A DNA stretch of 6,643 nt. Origin: Competibacteraceae bacterium UBA3908. GTDB taxonomy: Bacteria; Pseudomonadota; Gammaproteobacteria; Competibacterales; Competibacteraceae. Both the position numbers and the translations under genes were made by a program. The notes beneath the pieces were generated by a model that was not told the origin of the DNA, did not search any database, and worked only from the letters and a program-made list of their open reading frames with translations. Shown piece after piece: positions 1 through 5,932 of the stretch (the first letter of the stretch is position 1; every line of letters begins with the position of its first letter). The DNA lies in NCBI GenBank assembly GCA_002391525.1, contig DGFE01000235.1:1-6643 (forward strand), given 5' to 3'.

Positions 1-532
<532 letters not shown>

Positions 533-599
533 GCCAACACCTCAGCCCGTTGGCCCGTATACGGCGCCAGCCCCGGGCCTCGCACCCTCCACCCCCTTT
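533..599 (+). other. 23S-5S intergenic spacer
   Basis: This is a short pyrimidine-rich spacer between the large rRNA and 5S rRNA, transcribed as part of the rRNA precursor and removed by processing. I see no tRNA in it. Its boundaries follow from the inferred rRNA ends. Confidence 0.75.
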
Positions 600-718
600 C
601 GCCTGGCGACCCTGGCCGGTGGGAACCACCCGATCCCATCCCGAACTCGACCGTGAAACCACCGCGCGCCCATGATCGTGTGAGACCTACTCACGCTACA
701 GTCGGTCATCGCCAGGCT
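600..718 (+). rRNA. rrf: 5S ribosomal RNA
   Basis: This is a complete 5S rRNA of about 119 nt. The closing helix I is a perfect pairing of GCCTGGCGA (601-609) with TCGCCAGGC (709-717). The conserved core GATCCCATCCCGAACTC lies at 632-648, followed by GTGAAAC. Helix IV is visible as GTGTGAG (678-684) paired with CTCACGC (690-696) over a five-base loop. The loop E region differs from E. coli: where E. coli has GAGAGTAGG, this gene reads CTACAGTCGG. Both main helices remain pairable, so the gene is probably functional. It is the last gene of the rRNA operon and is followed by a terminator hairpin. Confidence 0.93.
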
Positions 719-732
719 CCTATTCCAAATGA

Positions 733-761
733 CCCCTCTTGCATGCAAGAGGGGTTGCTGT
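733..761 (+). terminator. rRNA operon intrinsic terminator
   Basis: A perfect palindrome at 733-754 pairs CCCCTCTTGC with GCAAGAGGGG around the two central bases AT, so the real loop would be about four to six bases. It is followed by TTGCTGTTT, a moderately T-rich tract. Its place 14 bases after 5S fits the end of an rRNA transcription unit. The tail is not a pure T run, so efficiency is uncertain. Confidence 0.85.
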
Positions 762-808
762 TTGCAAGCCAGGATATTGCCGGATTGTGGATTCAGGCTT
801 ATATCCGC

Positions 809-837
809 TTGTCCATAATCAAAAAAATTGTTATAAA
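809..837 (+). promoter_or_regulatory. Predicted sigma70 promoter for rpmB-rpmG
   Basis: TTGTCC at 809-814 and TATAAA at 832-837 are separated by 17 bases, the optimal sigma70 spacing. Both lie in an AT-rich stretch between the rRNA terminator and rpmB. Transcription would start near 843-845, giving a leader of about 40 bases before the rpmB start. This fits rpmB-rpmG being expressed separately from the rRNA operon. Prediction is by motif only. Confidence 0.6.
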
Positions 838-883
838 TTTTGTAAAGTTCGTAAATCCGGTTCCAGTCGTTGGAGAGAATCCG

Positions 884-1120
884 ATGTCCAGAGTTTGTCA
901 GGTGACGGGTAAGGGTCCCCTCACCGGGAACAACGTTTCCCATGCCAATAACAAGACCCGTCGTCGGTTCCTGCCGAATCTGCATGTACACCGGTTCTGG
1001 GTTGAAAGCGAACGGCGTTTCGTAAGCCTGCGTGTGTCTTCGCACGGTATGCGCATTATCGACAAGAAAGGGATCGACGCCGTTCTTGCCGACCTGCGCG
1101 CCCAAGGTGAAAAGATTTAA
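884..1120 (+). CDS. rpmB: 50S ribosomal protein L28
   Basis: This encodes L28, a small basic protein of the large ribosomal subunit. The protein is 78 aa, the usual length in Gammaproteobacteria. It begins MSRVCQVTGKGP and continues with the hallmark NNVSHANNKTRRRFLPNL segment (about residues 16-33), then a FWVESERRFVSLRVS strand pair. The start is set by GGAGAG at 872-877 and by family homology; an in-frame upstream extension into the 5S gene is not plausible. Only one cysteine (C5) is present, so this is the zinc-free type without a zinc ribbon. rpmG follows after 11 bases, which gives the standard rpmB-rpmG operon. A TTGTCC/TATAAA promoter lies upstream. Confidence 0.97.
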   Translation: MSRVCQVTGKGPLTGNNVSHANNKTRRRFLPNLHVHRFWVESERRFVSLRVSSHGMRIIDKKGIDAVLADLRAQGEKI

Positions 1121-1131
1121 GGAGCACGGTC

Positions 1132-1287
1132 ATGCGCGACAAGATCAAGCTGGTTTCCACCGCTGGGACAGGGCATTTCTACACGACGACCAAGAACAAA
1201 CGCACGACGCCGGAAAAGCTGGAAATGAAAAAATTCGATCCGGTCGTTCGCAAGCATGTTTTATACAAGGAAGCCAAAATCAAGTGA
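1132..1287 (+). CDS. rpmG: 50S ribosomal protein L33
   Basis: This encodes L33, a 51-aa protein of the 50S subunit near the E site. The sequence starts MRDKIKLVSTAGTGHFYTTT, followed by KNKRTTPEKLEMKKFDP and the basic tail VVRKHVLYKEAKIK. These are typical of proteobacterial L33. There is no cysteine, so it is the zinc-independent paralogue type. An AAGGAG ribosome-binding site at 1119-1124 overlaps the end of rpmB, with seven bases to the ATG. The gene is co-transcribed with rpmB and followed by a hairpin terminator. In E. coli mutM comes directly after rpmG, but here mutM lies about 4.6 kb away. Confidence 0.97.
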   Translation: MRDKIKLVSTAGTGHFYTTTKNKRTTPEKLEMKKFDPVVRKHVLYKEAKIK

Positions 1288-1321
1288 TCAATTTTGGCGC
1301 TGATCGCGAGTGATCAGAGCA

Positions 1322-1343
1322 AAACCCGCCGTTAGGCGGGTTT
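1322..1343 (+). terminator. Intrinsic terminator after rpmB-rpmG, possibly bidirectional
   Basis: The stem AAACCCGCC (1322-1330) pairs perfectly with GGCGGGTTT (1335-1343) around a GTTA tetraloop, 34 bases after the rpmG stop. On the plus strand the T tail is short (TTTG). On the minus strand the hairpin is followed by TTTTGCT, so it could also stop minus-strand transcripts arriving from psiE. Confidence 0.88.
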
Positions 1344-1732
1344 GCCGTTAACCGGCTGATCCTGGATCAAACCGGGTGTGTCGAGCAACCACGTCGCGAT
1401 GACGCAAACTTCGGTAAGTAGCGTGGTATTTTGGTAATTTTAGCCAATATGCACCACGCTCGTAACAAAACCCAACAGCTTTTCATGATTGGCGGTTGGG
1501 CGGCTGGTGTGTACGCCAAGCAACAGCACCCCTGTTCGTCTGGGCATACAGCGCTGATAACCATTGATCTTCTGCAATTTCTCCCGCGGTACTGGCAAGA
1601 CCACCTTGCGGCCAAACTCCGCCATCACATACAAGCCGATTCAGCACGACTGCTCGCAGTGTATCCAGACCGATAGCTGTTGGGTTTTCCAGCAGCCGTT
1701 CCAGCAGGATACGGCAATTGGTCGCGGGATGC
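1344..1732. other. Gene-poor stretch; possible decayed minus-strand gene
   Basis: About 390 bases between the rpmG terminator and the end of psiE contain no gene I can support. The base composition is visibly more AT-rich than the exporter operon. On the minus strand one frame is open from about 1768 to a stop at 1348-1350, with a single TGA at 1483-1485. Its upper part reads with a leucine-rich piece such as LLERLLENPTAIGLDTLRAV, and its lower part as YERGAYWLKLPKYHATYRS. I recognise no family in these pieces, and no start codon with a ribosome-binding site is evident. It could be a gene remnant or chance openness. No tRNA or clear inverted-repeat element was found here. Confidence 0.4.
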
Positions 1733-2215
1733 TTACCGGGTTTTTTTCGCCACCAGCCAATAACCGATGCTCAGGGCAAAAATAACTGCCGCCGTTGCCC
1801 AGATATATTCCGACTCCACCGTCTTATAATCCAGCACGATCACTTTTCGGGCGATTGCCATCAGCGCGGTGGCGAGCACGAGCTTGACATGCAGCACGTC
1901 CTCGCGCAGGTACAGGACGATGTTCAGAAAGATTTCGATGGCGATCAGGGTGGCCATGAACGCGCCGAACGAAGCCAGAATATCATTGACGTTGAGCAAG
2001 CCCACCGGCGATGCCATCGCGCGCTGATACAGCACCCAAGCCACGTCGGCAACGCTCCAGATGATCACCAGGGTCATCAGCACGGCCAGCACCCGCACGC
2101 AGAAACGGATGATGACGTGCAACCAGTGAATCAGCGGCTCCTCGCTTTCGTCGATATGCAACCCCTCGGCGGGATCATGATCGGACAGCGGGGAATGATC
2201 GGAGTGTTTTTCCAT
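1733..2215 (-). CDS. psiE: PsiE-family (phosphate-starvation-inducible) membrane protein
   Basis: This is a 160-aa inner-membrane protein with four predicted transmembrane segments at roughly residues 38-62, 79-103, 110-128 and 138-155. The region around residues 90-130, with an acidic residue in helix 2 (E94), then the ARKVIVLDYK segment, resembles E. coli PsiE (FEFIALIV..., AIVRLIIVDHK). The C-terminus ends in basic residues like PsiE. E. coli PsiE is 136 aa; the extra length here is an N-terminal cytoplasmic tail rich in His, Asp and Glu (residues 3-26). The molecular function of PsiE is unknown, and the name reflects PhoB-dependent induction in E. coli. I see no convincing Pho box here. 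The ATG is weakly supported because no strong Shine-Dalgarno precedes it. The gene is divergent from the exporter operon. Confidence 0.87.
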   Translation of the reverse strand: MEKHSDHSPLSDHDPAEGLHIDESEEPLIHWLHVIIRFCVRVLAVLMTLVIIWSVADVAWVLYQRAMASPVGLLNVNDILASFGAFMATLIAIEIFLNIVLYLREDVLHVKLVLATALMAIARKVIVLDYKTVESEYIWATAAVIFALSIGYWLVAKKTR

Positions 2216-2262
2216 GGCGCATTCGGTAAAGGCCGGGATCGACTGCTAGGTTCGGACGTAGC

Positions 2263-2271
2263 TGTTATGAT
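2263..2271 (+). promoter_or_regulatory. Possible extended -10 promoter for the exporter operon
   Basis: TGTTATGAT forms an extended -10 element (TG, one base, TATGAT) in the 98-bp divergent region between psiE and the ABC ATPase. No good -35 box lies 16-18 bases upstream, as is common for extended -10 promoters. A start near 2278 would leave a leader of about 36 bases. The reverse complement of the same site reads TATCAT (2267-2272), so a psiE -10 could overlap it. Motif-only and weak. Confidence 0.35.
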
Positions 2272-2313
2272 ACCGCTCACCGTGGACCAACGCTTGTCGA
2301 AAATGCCAATGCC

Positions 2314-3252
2314 ATGACGGACAACGCCTTAGTGCGCGTCGAGCAACTGACCCGCCGTTATGGCGAGCTGCGGGCCGTCGACGCAGTCGGATTCACGCTT
2401 GAGCGTGGCCAGGTATTGGGGGTTCTCGGTCCCAACGGCGCCGGCAAATCCACCACCATGCGGATGCTGGCGGGCATCCTGGCTCCGGATGCCGGACGCA
2501 TCGTGATCGATGGCGTCGATCTGCTGGATCAACCGCGGCAGGCCAAGCGGAGAATCGGTTATCTGCCCGAACAGCCGCCGCTCTATCGCGAGCTGACCGT
2601 GGACGAACAACTGCGCTACAGCGCCCGTCTCCACGGGCTCGGTCGCGTGGCCAGCCGCCAGGCGGTGGCGCGGGTCAAGGAACGCTGTGGATTGATGGAC
2701 GTTGGGCGGCGCGTGATCGACAATCTGTCCAAGGGCTATCGGCAGCGGGTCGGTATCGCCCAGGCCATCCTGCACGAGCCGCCGGTGATCATTCTGGATG
2801 AACCCACGGTCGGTTTGGACCCGATCCAGGCCCGTGAAATGCGCAGGCTGATCCGTGATCTGGGACCGGCGCACGGCGTGATGCTCTCCACGCATCTGCT
2901 GGCGGAGGTACAGGCAACCTGCACGCACGTGCAGATCATGCGGGCCGGGCGACTGGTGTACGCCAGCGCGCTGGCCGAGCTGGAGCGGCGGCGGCAGTCG
3001 ACCTGTCTGCGGATTGGCTTGAAGACGCCGCCTCCGGTTGCCGACCTGGCCCGATTGCCCGGGGTCGAACAAGTCGAGGAATTCGACGCCGGACGATTTC
3101 GGCTGCGCCACGCCCCCGGTGCCGCGCTGCAGCGGGTGGTGATCGAACAGGCCCGGACCCATGACTGGGAACTGTGGGAATTGACGCCCGAACATGCCGG
3201 CCTGGAGCAGATTTTCGTCGAACTGACGCTGGCAAGGGAAACCGCCGAATGA
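2314..3252 (+). CDS. ABC transporter ATP-binding protein, GldA/CcmA-like
   Basis: This 312-aa cytoplasmic ATPase would power the adjacent membrane permease. All nucleotide-binding elements are intact: Walker A GPNGAGKST at residues 39-47, Q-loop glutamine at 87 (PEQPPLY), signature LSKGYRQR at 138-145, Walker B VIILDEPT at 158-165 with catalytic E163, D-loop GLD at 167-169 and H-loop histidine at 194. A C-terminal extension of about 100 residues follows, as in the GldA and DrrA-type exporter ATPases. The ATG at 2314 lacks a clear Shine-Dalgarno; upstream ATGs at 2303 and 2309 are out of frame. Its stop overlaps the permease start (ATGA). The substrate cannot be read from the sequence. The ATPase assignment is firm, the GldA-like subfamily is inferred from the neighbours. 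Confidence 0.96.
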   Translation: MTDNALVRVEQLTRRYGELRAVDAVGFTLERGQVLGVLGPNGAGKSTTMRMLAGILAPDAGRIVIDGVDLLDQPRQAKRRIGYLPEQPPLYRELTVDEQLRYSARLHGLGRVASRQAVARVKERCGLMDVGRRVIDNLSKGYRQRVGIAQAILHEPPVIILDEPTVGLDPIQAREMRRLIRDLGPAHGVMLSTHLLAEVQATCTHVQIMRAGRLVYASALAELERRRQSTCLRIGLKTPPPVADLARLPGVEQVEEFDAGRFRLRHAPGAALQRVVIEQARTHDWELWELTPEHAGLEQIFVELTLARETAE

Positions 3253-4004
3253 TCTTCACGATTGCGGCGCGCGAACTGCGCAGCCTGTTTCTGTCGCCTC
3301 TGGCCTGGACATTGCTGGCGGTGGCGCAAGGTCTGCTGGCGTGGATTTTCCTGATCCTGATGAACGACTTCCGGGAGTTGCAGGGGCGGTTGGTCGGGCT
3401 GGACAACGCGCCCGGAGTCACCGATCTGGTGGCCGCTCCCTTGTTGCGCGTGGCCGCCTGGGTCTTGCTGCTGCTGACGCCTCTGTTGACCATGCGCCTG
3501 TTCAGCGAGGAGCGTCGCAGCCGCACGCTCGATCTGCTGCTGGCGGCCCCGGTGGGCGCGTCCGCAATCGTGCTGGGCAAGTATTTGGGCGTCCTGACGT
3601 TTCTCCTGAGTGGAGTCGCGCTGGTGGCGCTGATGCCGCTGTCGCTGGCGGCGGGCGCGACGCTCGATTTCGGCAAACTGCTGGCGGGACTGCTGGGCCT
3701 GAGCCTGCTGGTCGCCAGTTTTGCCGCCACCGGTTTATATCTGTCCACCCTGACCGCGCAACCGGTCGCGGCGGCGGCTGCCACCCTCGGACTGCTGTCA
3801 TTGTTGTGGACGGTGGATGCGACCGGGATCGGCCAGGAAACGACCGGCGGCAGTCTGTTCGGCTATCTGTCGCTGTTGCGCCACACCGATGCCCTGCTGC
3901 TGGGGTTGTTCGACAGCGCCGACGTCGCCTACTACCTGTTGTTCAGCATGGCTTTCCTGGGCTTGGCGATCCGCCGGTTGGCCGATGGGCGGTTGCGGGA
4001 CTGA
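3249..4004 (+). CDS. ABC-2 type permease subunit, GldF-like
   Basis: This 251-aa polytopic inner-membrane protein is the permease partner of the upstream ATPase. It starts MIFTIAARELRSLFLSPLAW, the typical N-terminal amphipathic segment of ABC-2/GldF permeases. There are about six transmembrane segments, near residues 18-38, 65-82, 107-131, 143-167, 172-189 and 227-243. The cytoplasmic stretch after the second helix, FSEERRSRTLDLLLAAP (85-101), is the characteristic ABC-2 coupling region that contacts the ATPase. The ATG at 3249 overlaps the ATPase stop, with AAGGG at 3234-3238 as a likely ribosome-binding site. Longer in-frame starts would lie inside the ATPase gene and would lack homology. 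One permease gene implies a homodimer, or a complex with the following GldG-like protein. Confidence 0.93.
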   Translation: MIFTIAARELRSLFLSPLAWTLLAVAQGLLAWIFLILMNDFRELQGRLVGLDNAPGVTDLVAAPLLRVAAWVLLLLTPLLTMRLFSEERRSRTLDLLLAAPVGASAIVLGKYLGVLTFLLSGVALVALMPLSLAAGATLDFGKLLAGLLGLSLLVASFAATGLYLSTLTAQPVAAAAATLGLLSLLWTVDATGIGQETTGGSLFGYLSLLRHTDALLLGLFDSADVAYYLLFSMAFLGLAIRRLADGRLRD

Positions 4005-4007
4005 CTC

Positions 4008-5387
4008 ATGCGGCTCGATTCCTCGCTGCGCCGGCGGCTGTGGCTTCAGAATCTGCTGTTCCTGCTGCTGTTCGGCCTGGTGATCGGTCTGTTGGCCTGG
4101 CTGAGCGCCCGCTATGCGATTCGGGTCGACTGGACCGCCGGTGGGCGCAATACCTTGTCCGAGTCGAGCCGGATGTTGCTGGACCGACTGGAGGGACCGA
4201 TCCACGTCACCGCCTATGCCCGCGACAACCCAACCCTGCGTGACGCCATCCGCCGGTTTGTCGACCGCTACCGACGTTATAAAACCGATCTGCGGCTGAC
4301 CTTCGTCAATCCCGATCTGCTGCCGGACCGGATGCGCGAACTCGGCGTTACCCTGGATGGCGAGTTGTACGTGGACTATCGCGGGCGCAGCGAAAAGGTC
4401 CAGCAGCTCAGCGAACAGGCGCTGACCCTGGCCTTGCAGCGCCTCGGTCGCCAACAGGATCAGTCCGTGCTGTTTCTGGAGGGGCACGGCGAGCGCAAAC
4501 CGCTCGGTGTGGCCAATCACGATCTGGGAACGTTTGGCCGGGAATTGGCGAAAATCGGAATTCGGATGCGTTCGCTCGACCTGTCGCGGGAGCAGCGCGT
4601 TCCCGCTACCGCCGCCGCGCTGGTGATCGCCGGGCCGCAACAGCCGTTGCCGTCCGACCAAATTCAAACCATCCTCGACTACGTGCGGCAGGGCGGCAAT
4701 TTGCTGTGGCTGCTGGAGCCGGGCGACCCTTCCGGCCTGCAACCCCTGGCGGCGGCGCTGGGCGTCGCCGTGTTGCCCGGCGTGGTGGTGGATGCGGATA
4801 CGCCCCGACTCGGCATCGGGAACCCGGCCTTTCTGCCCATCGCAGATTATGGCCCGCATCCCATCACCGCAGCGTTGCGTACCGCCGCGCTGTTGCCGCA
4901 GGCGGTCGCGCTGAACCTCCGCCCGCCCGCCGACTGGCAGTGGGTCGTGTTGCTGGAGAGCCAAGGCCGTTCCTGGACGGAAACCGGTTCGCTGGATGGT
5001 CCGCTCCGCTTCGATTCCGAAACCGACGAACGGTCGGGTCCGTTGACCGTCGGCGCGGCGCTGTTCCGCCCTCGACCCATGGGATCGACCGCCGCCGTCG
5101 ATCCGCCCGCCGCGTCCCAGCAGCGGCTCGTCGTCATCGGCGATGGCGATTTTCTGTCGAACACCTATCTGGGCAATGGCGCCAATCTGGAGCTGGGACT
5201 GAGCATCCTGAATTGGCTGACTCTGGACGATACACCGATCATCGTGCCTCCCAAGGCCGTTCCCGACCCGAATCTGAATCTGTCGGACCGGGCCCTGGCG
5301 TTGCTCGCGGGCATCTTTCTGATCGTGTTGCCGGGCGGGCTGCTGGCCAGCGGCTGGCTCATCTGGTTCTACCGGCGGCGGCGGTGA
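4008..5387 (+). CDS. GldG-like ABC transporter auxiliary protein
   Basis: This 459-aa membrane-anchored protein has one N-terminal transmembrane helix (about residues 15-37), a long soluble extracytoplasmic domain and a C-terminal helix (about 431-453) ending in FYRRRR. This layout is that of the GldG / ABC_transp_aux family. Family-like landmarks are the post-helix segment RVDWTAGGRNTLSESS (39-54), LFLEGHGERKP (155-165), the glycine-rich turn GGNLLWLLEPGD (229-240) and VIGDGDFLSN (376-385). In Bacteroidetes GldG works with GldA and GldF and is needed for gliding; in Proteobacteria homologues are widespread and their role is unknown. The start lies three bases after the permease stop, which implies translational coupling. 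No enzymatic residues are evident. Function as a substrate-binding or gating partner is inference. Confidence 0.9.
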   Translation: MRLDSSLRRRLWLQNLLFLLLFGLVIGLLAWLSARYAIRVDWTAGGRNTLSESSRMLLDRLEGPIHVTAYARDNPTLRDAIRRFVDRYRRYKTDLRLTFVNPDLLPDRMRELGVTLDGELYVDYRGRSEKVQQLSEQALTLALQRLGRQQDQSVLFLEGHGERKPLGVANHDLGTFGRELAKIGIRMRSLDLSREQRVPATAAALVIAGPQQPLPSDQIQTILDYVRQGGNLLWLLEPGDPSGLQPLAAALGVAVLPGVVVDADTPRLGIGNPAFLPIADYGPHPITAALRTAALLPQAVALNLRPPADWQWVVLLESQGRSWTETGSLDGPLRFDSETDERSGPLTVGAALFRPRPMGSTAAVDPPAASQQRLVVIGDGDFLSNTYLGNGANLELGLSILNWLTLDDTPIIVPPKAVPDPNLNLSDRALALLAGIFLIVLPGGLLASGWLIWFYRRRR

Positions 5388-5389
5388 AC

Positions 5390-5932
5390 ATGAACGCGCT
5401 CGGGCGACGACACTGGCTCAATACGGGATTACTGGGGTTGGCCGGCGGGCTGGCGGCGCTGGTGCTGTTCGAGCCCGGACAGGAGCGGCCAACGGCCGTG
5501 CCGCCCTTGCTGGAATTGGCTCCGGCGCGGATCGAACGGATCGTGGTCGAGCGGCCAGGCCAGGAGACGCTGGCTTTCGAGCAACGCGCCGGTCGCTGGT
5601 GGATGACCGCGCCGGCGACGGGTCCGGCCAATCCGGTTTTGCTCAATCCGATCCTGCATCTGGCCGAGGCGCGCTGTCCCTTACGCTACGCCGCCGCGGG
5701 ATTGGATCTGAAAGCGTTGCGGCTCGATCCTCCGCGGTTGCGGTTGCGGCTGGATAGCCGGGAAATCCGCTTTGGCGCCACCGCCCCGACCGACGGTCAG
5801 CGTTATCTGCACATCGACGCCGCCGTCCATCTCTGTCCCGACCGTTTGTATCCGCTGCTGACCAGCGCCGCGGGGGGGTTCCTGGCGCCGTCCATCGAGA
5901 TCCCGCTACCGGTGGCGGGGAGTGGTGAATAA
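5390..5932 (+). CDS. DUF4340-type membrane-anchored protein
   Basis: This 180-aa protein has an N-terminal hydrophobic anchor (about residues 12-27) followed by an extracytoplasmic domain. The pattern around residues 44-85 (RIERIVVERPG, LAFEQRAGRWWMTAP, then NPVLLNPILHLAEA) resembles the repeating unit of DUF4340 proteins, which often follow GldG-like genes. It is short for that family, which usually has several such units, so it may be a reduced version. The start could instead be GTG at 5384, overlapping the gldG-like stop (GTGA); neither start has a clear Shine-Dalgarno. The stop overlaps the mutM start (TAATG). A partner role in the exporter complex is inferred from position only. A run of seven G occurs near 5872-5878. 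Confidence 0.78.
   Translation: MNALGRRHWLNTGLLGLAGGLAALVLFEPGQERPTAVPPLLELAPARIERIVVERPGQETLAFEQRAGRWWMTAPATGPANPVLLNPILHLAEARCPLRYAAAGLDLKALRLDPPRLRLRLDSREIRFGATAPTDGQRYLHIDAAVHLCPDRLYPLLTSAAGGFLAPSIEIPLPVAGSGE
5917..5922 (+). promoter_or_regulatory. Ribosome-binding site for mutM
   Basis: GGGGAG lies nine bases before the mutM ATG and within the end of the DUF4340 gene. It supports the ATG at 5932 and expression from the exporter transcript. Confidence 0.6.

Noticed and set aside
653..883. In-frame upstream extension of rpmB
   Set aside because: It would begin inside the 5S gene and cross the terminator and promoter; L28 homology and the GGAGAG site fix the start at 884.
1283..1317. Repeated AGTGATCA (1283-1290 and 1309-1316) around the rpmG stop, and a CTGATC/GATCAG inverted pair
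   Set aside because: Too short and too close to a common palindrome (TGATCA) to claim an operator or attachment site.
1700..1750. Terminator suggested by the plus-strand T7 run near the psiE end
   Set aside because: The T run is on the plus strand and no stable stem precedes it; on the minus strand it lies inside the psiE coding sequence.
2262..2290. Pho box upstream of psiE
   Set aside because: CTGTTAT resembles one half-site (CTGTCAT), but no second half follows at the required 11-base spacing.
1718..2317. Plus-strand open frame of 199 codons opposite psiE
   Set aside because: It is His/Gln-rich antisense of a gene whose own frame gives four membrane helices and PsiE resemblance.
3798..4964. 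Long minus-strand open frame (388 codons) opposite the permease and GldG-like genes
   Set aside because: It is Gln- and His-rich, the usual antisense shadow of GC-rich genes; the plus-strand frames show clear family features.
4706..5389. Extension of the DUF4340 protein upstream by 228 codons
   Set aside because: The added part is Arg/Gly/Pro-rich out-of-frame reading of the GldG-like gene.
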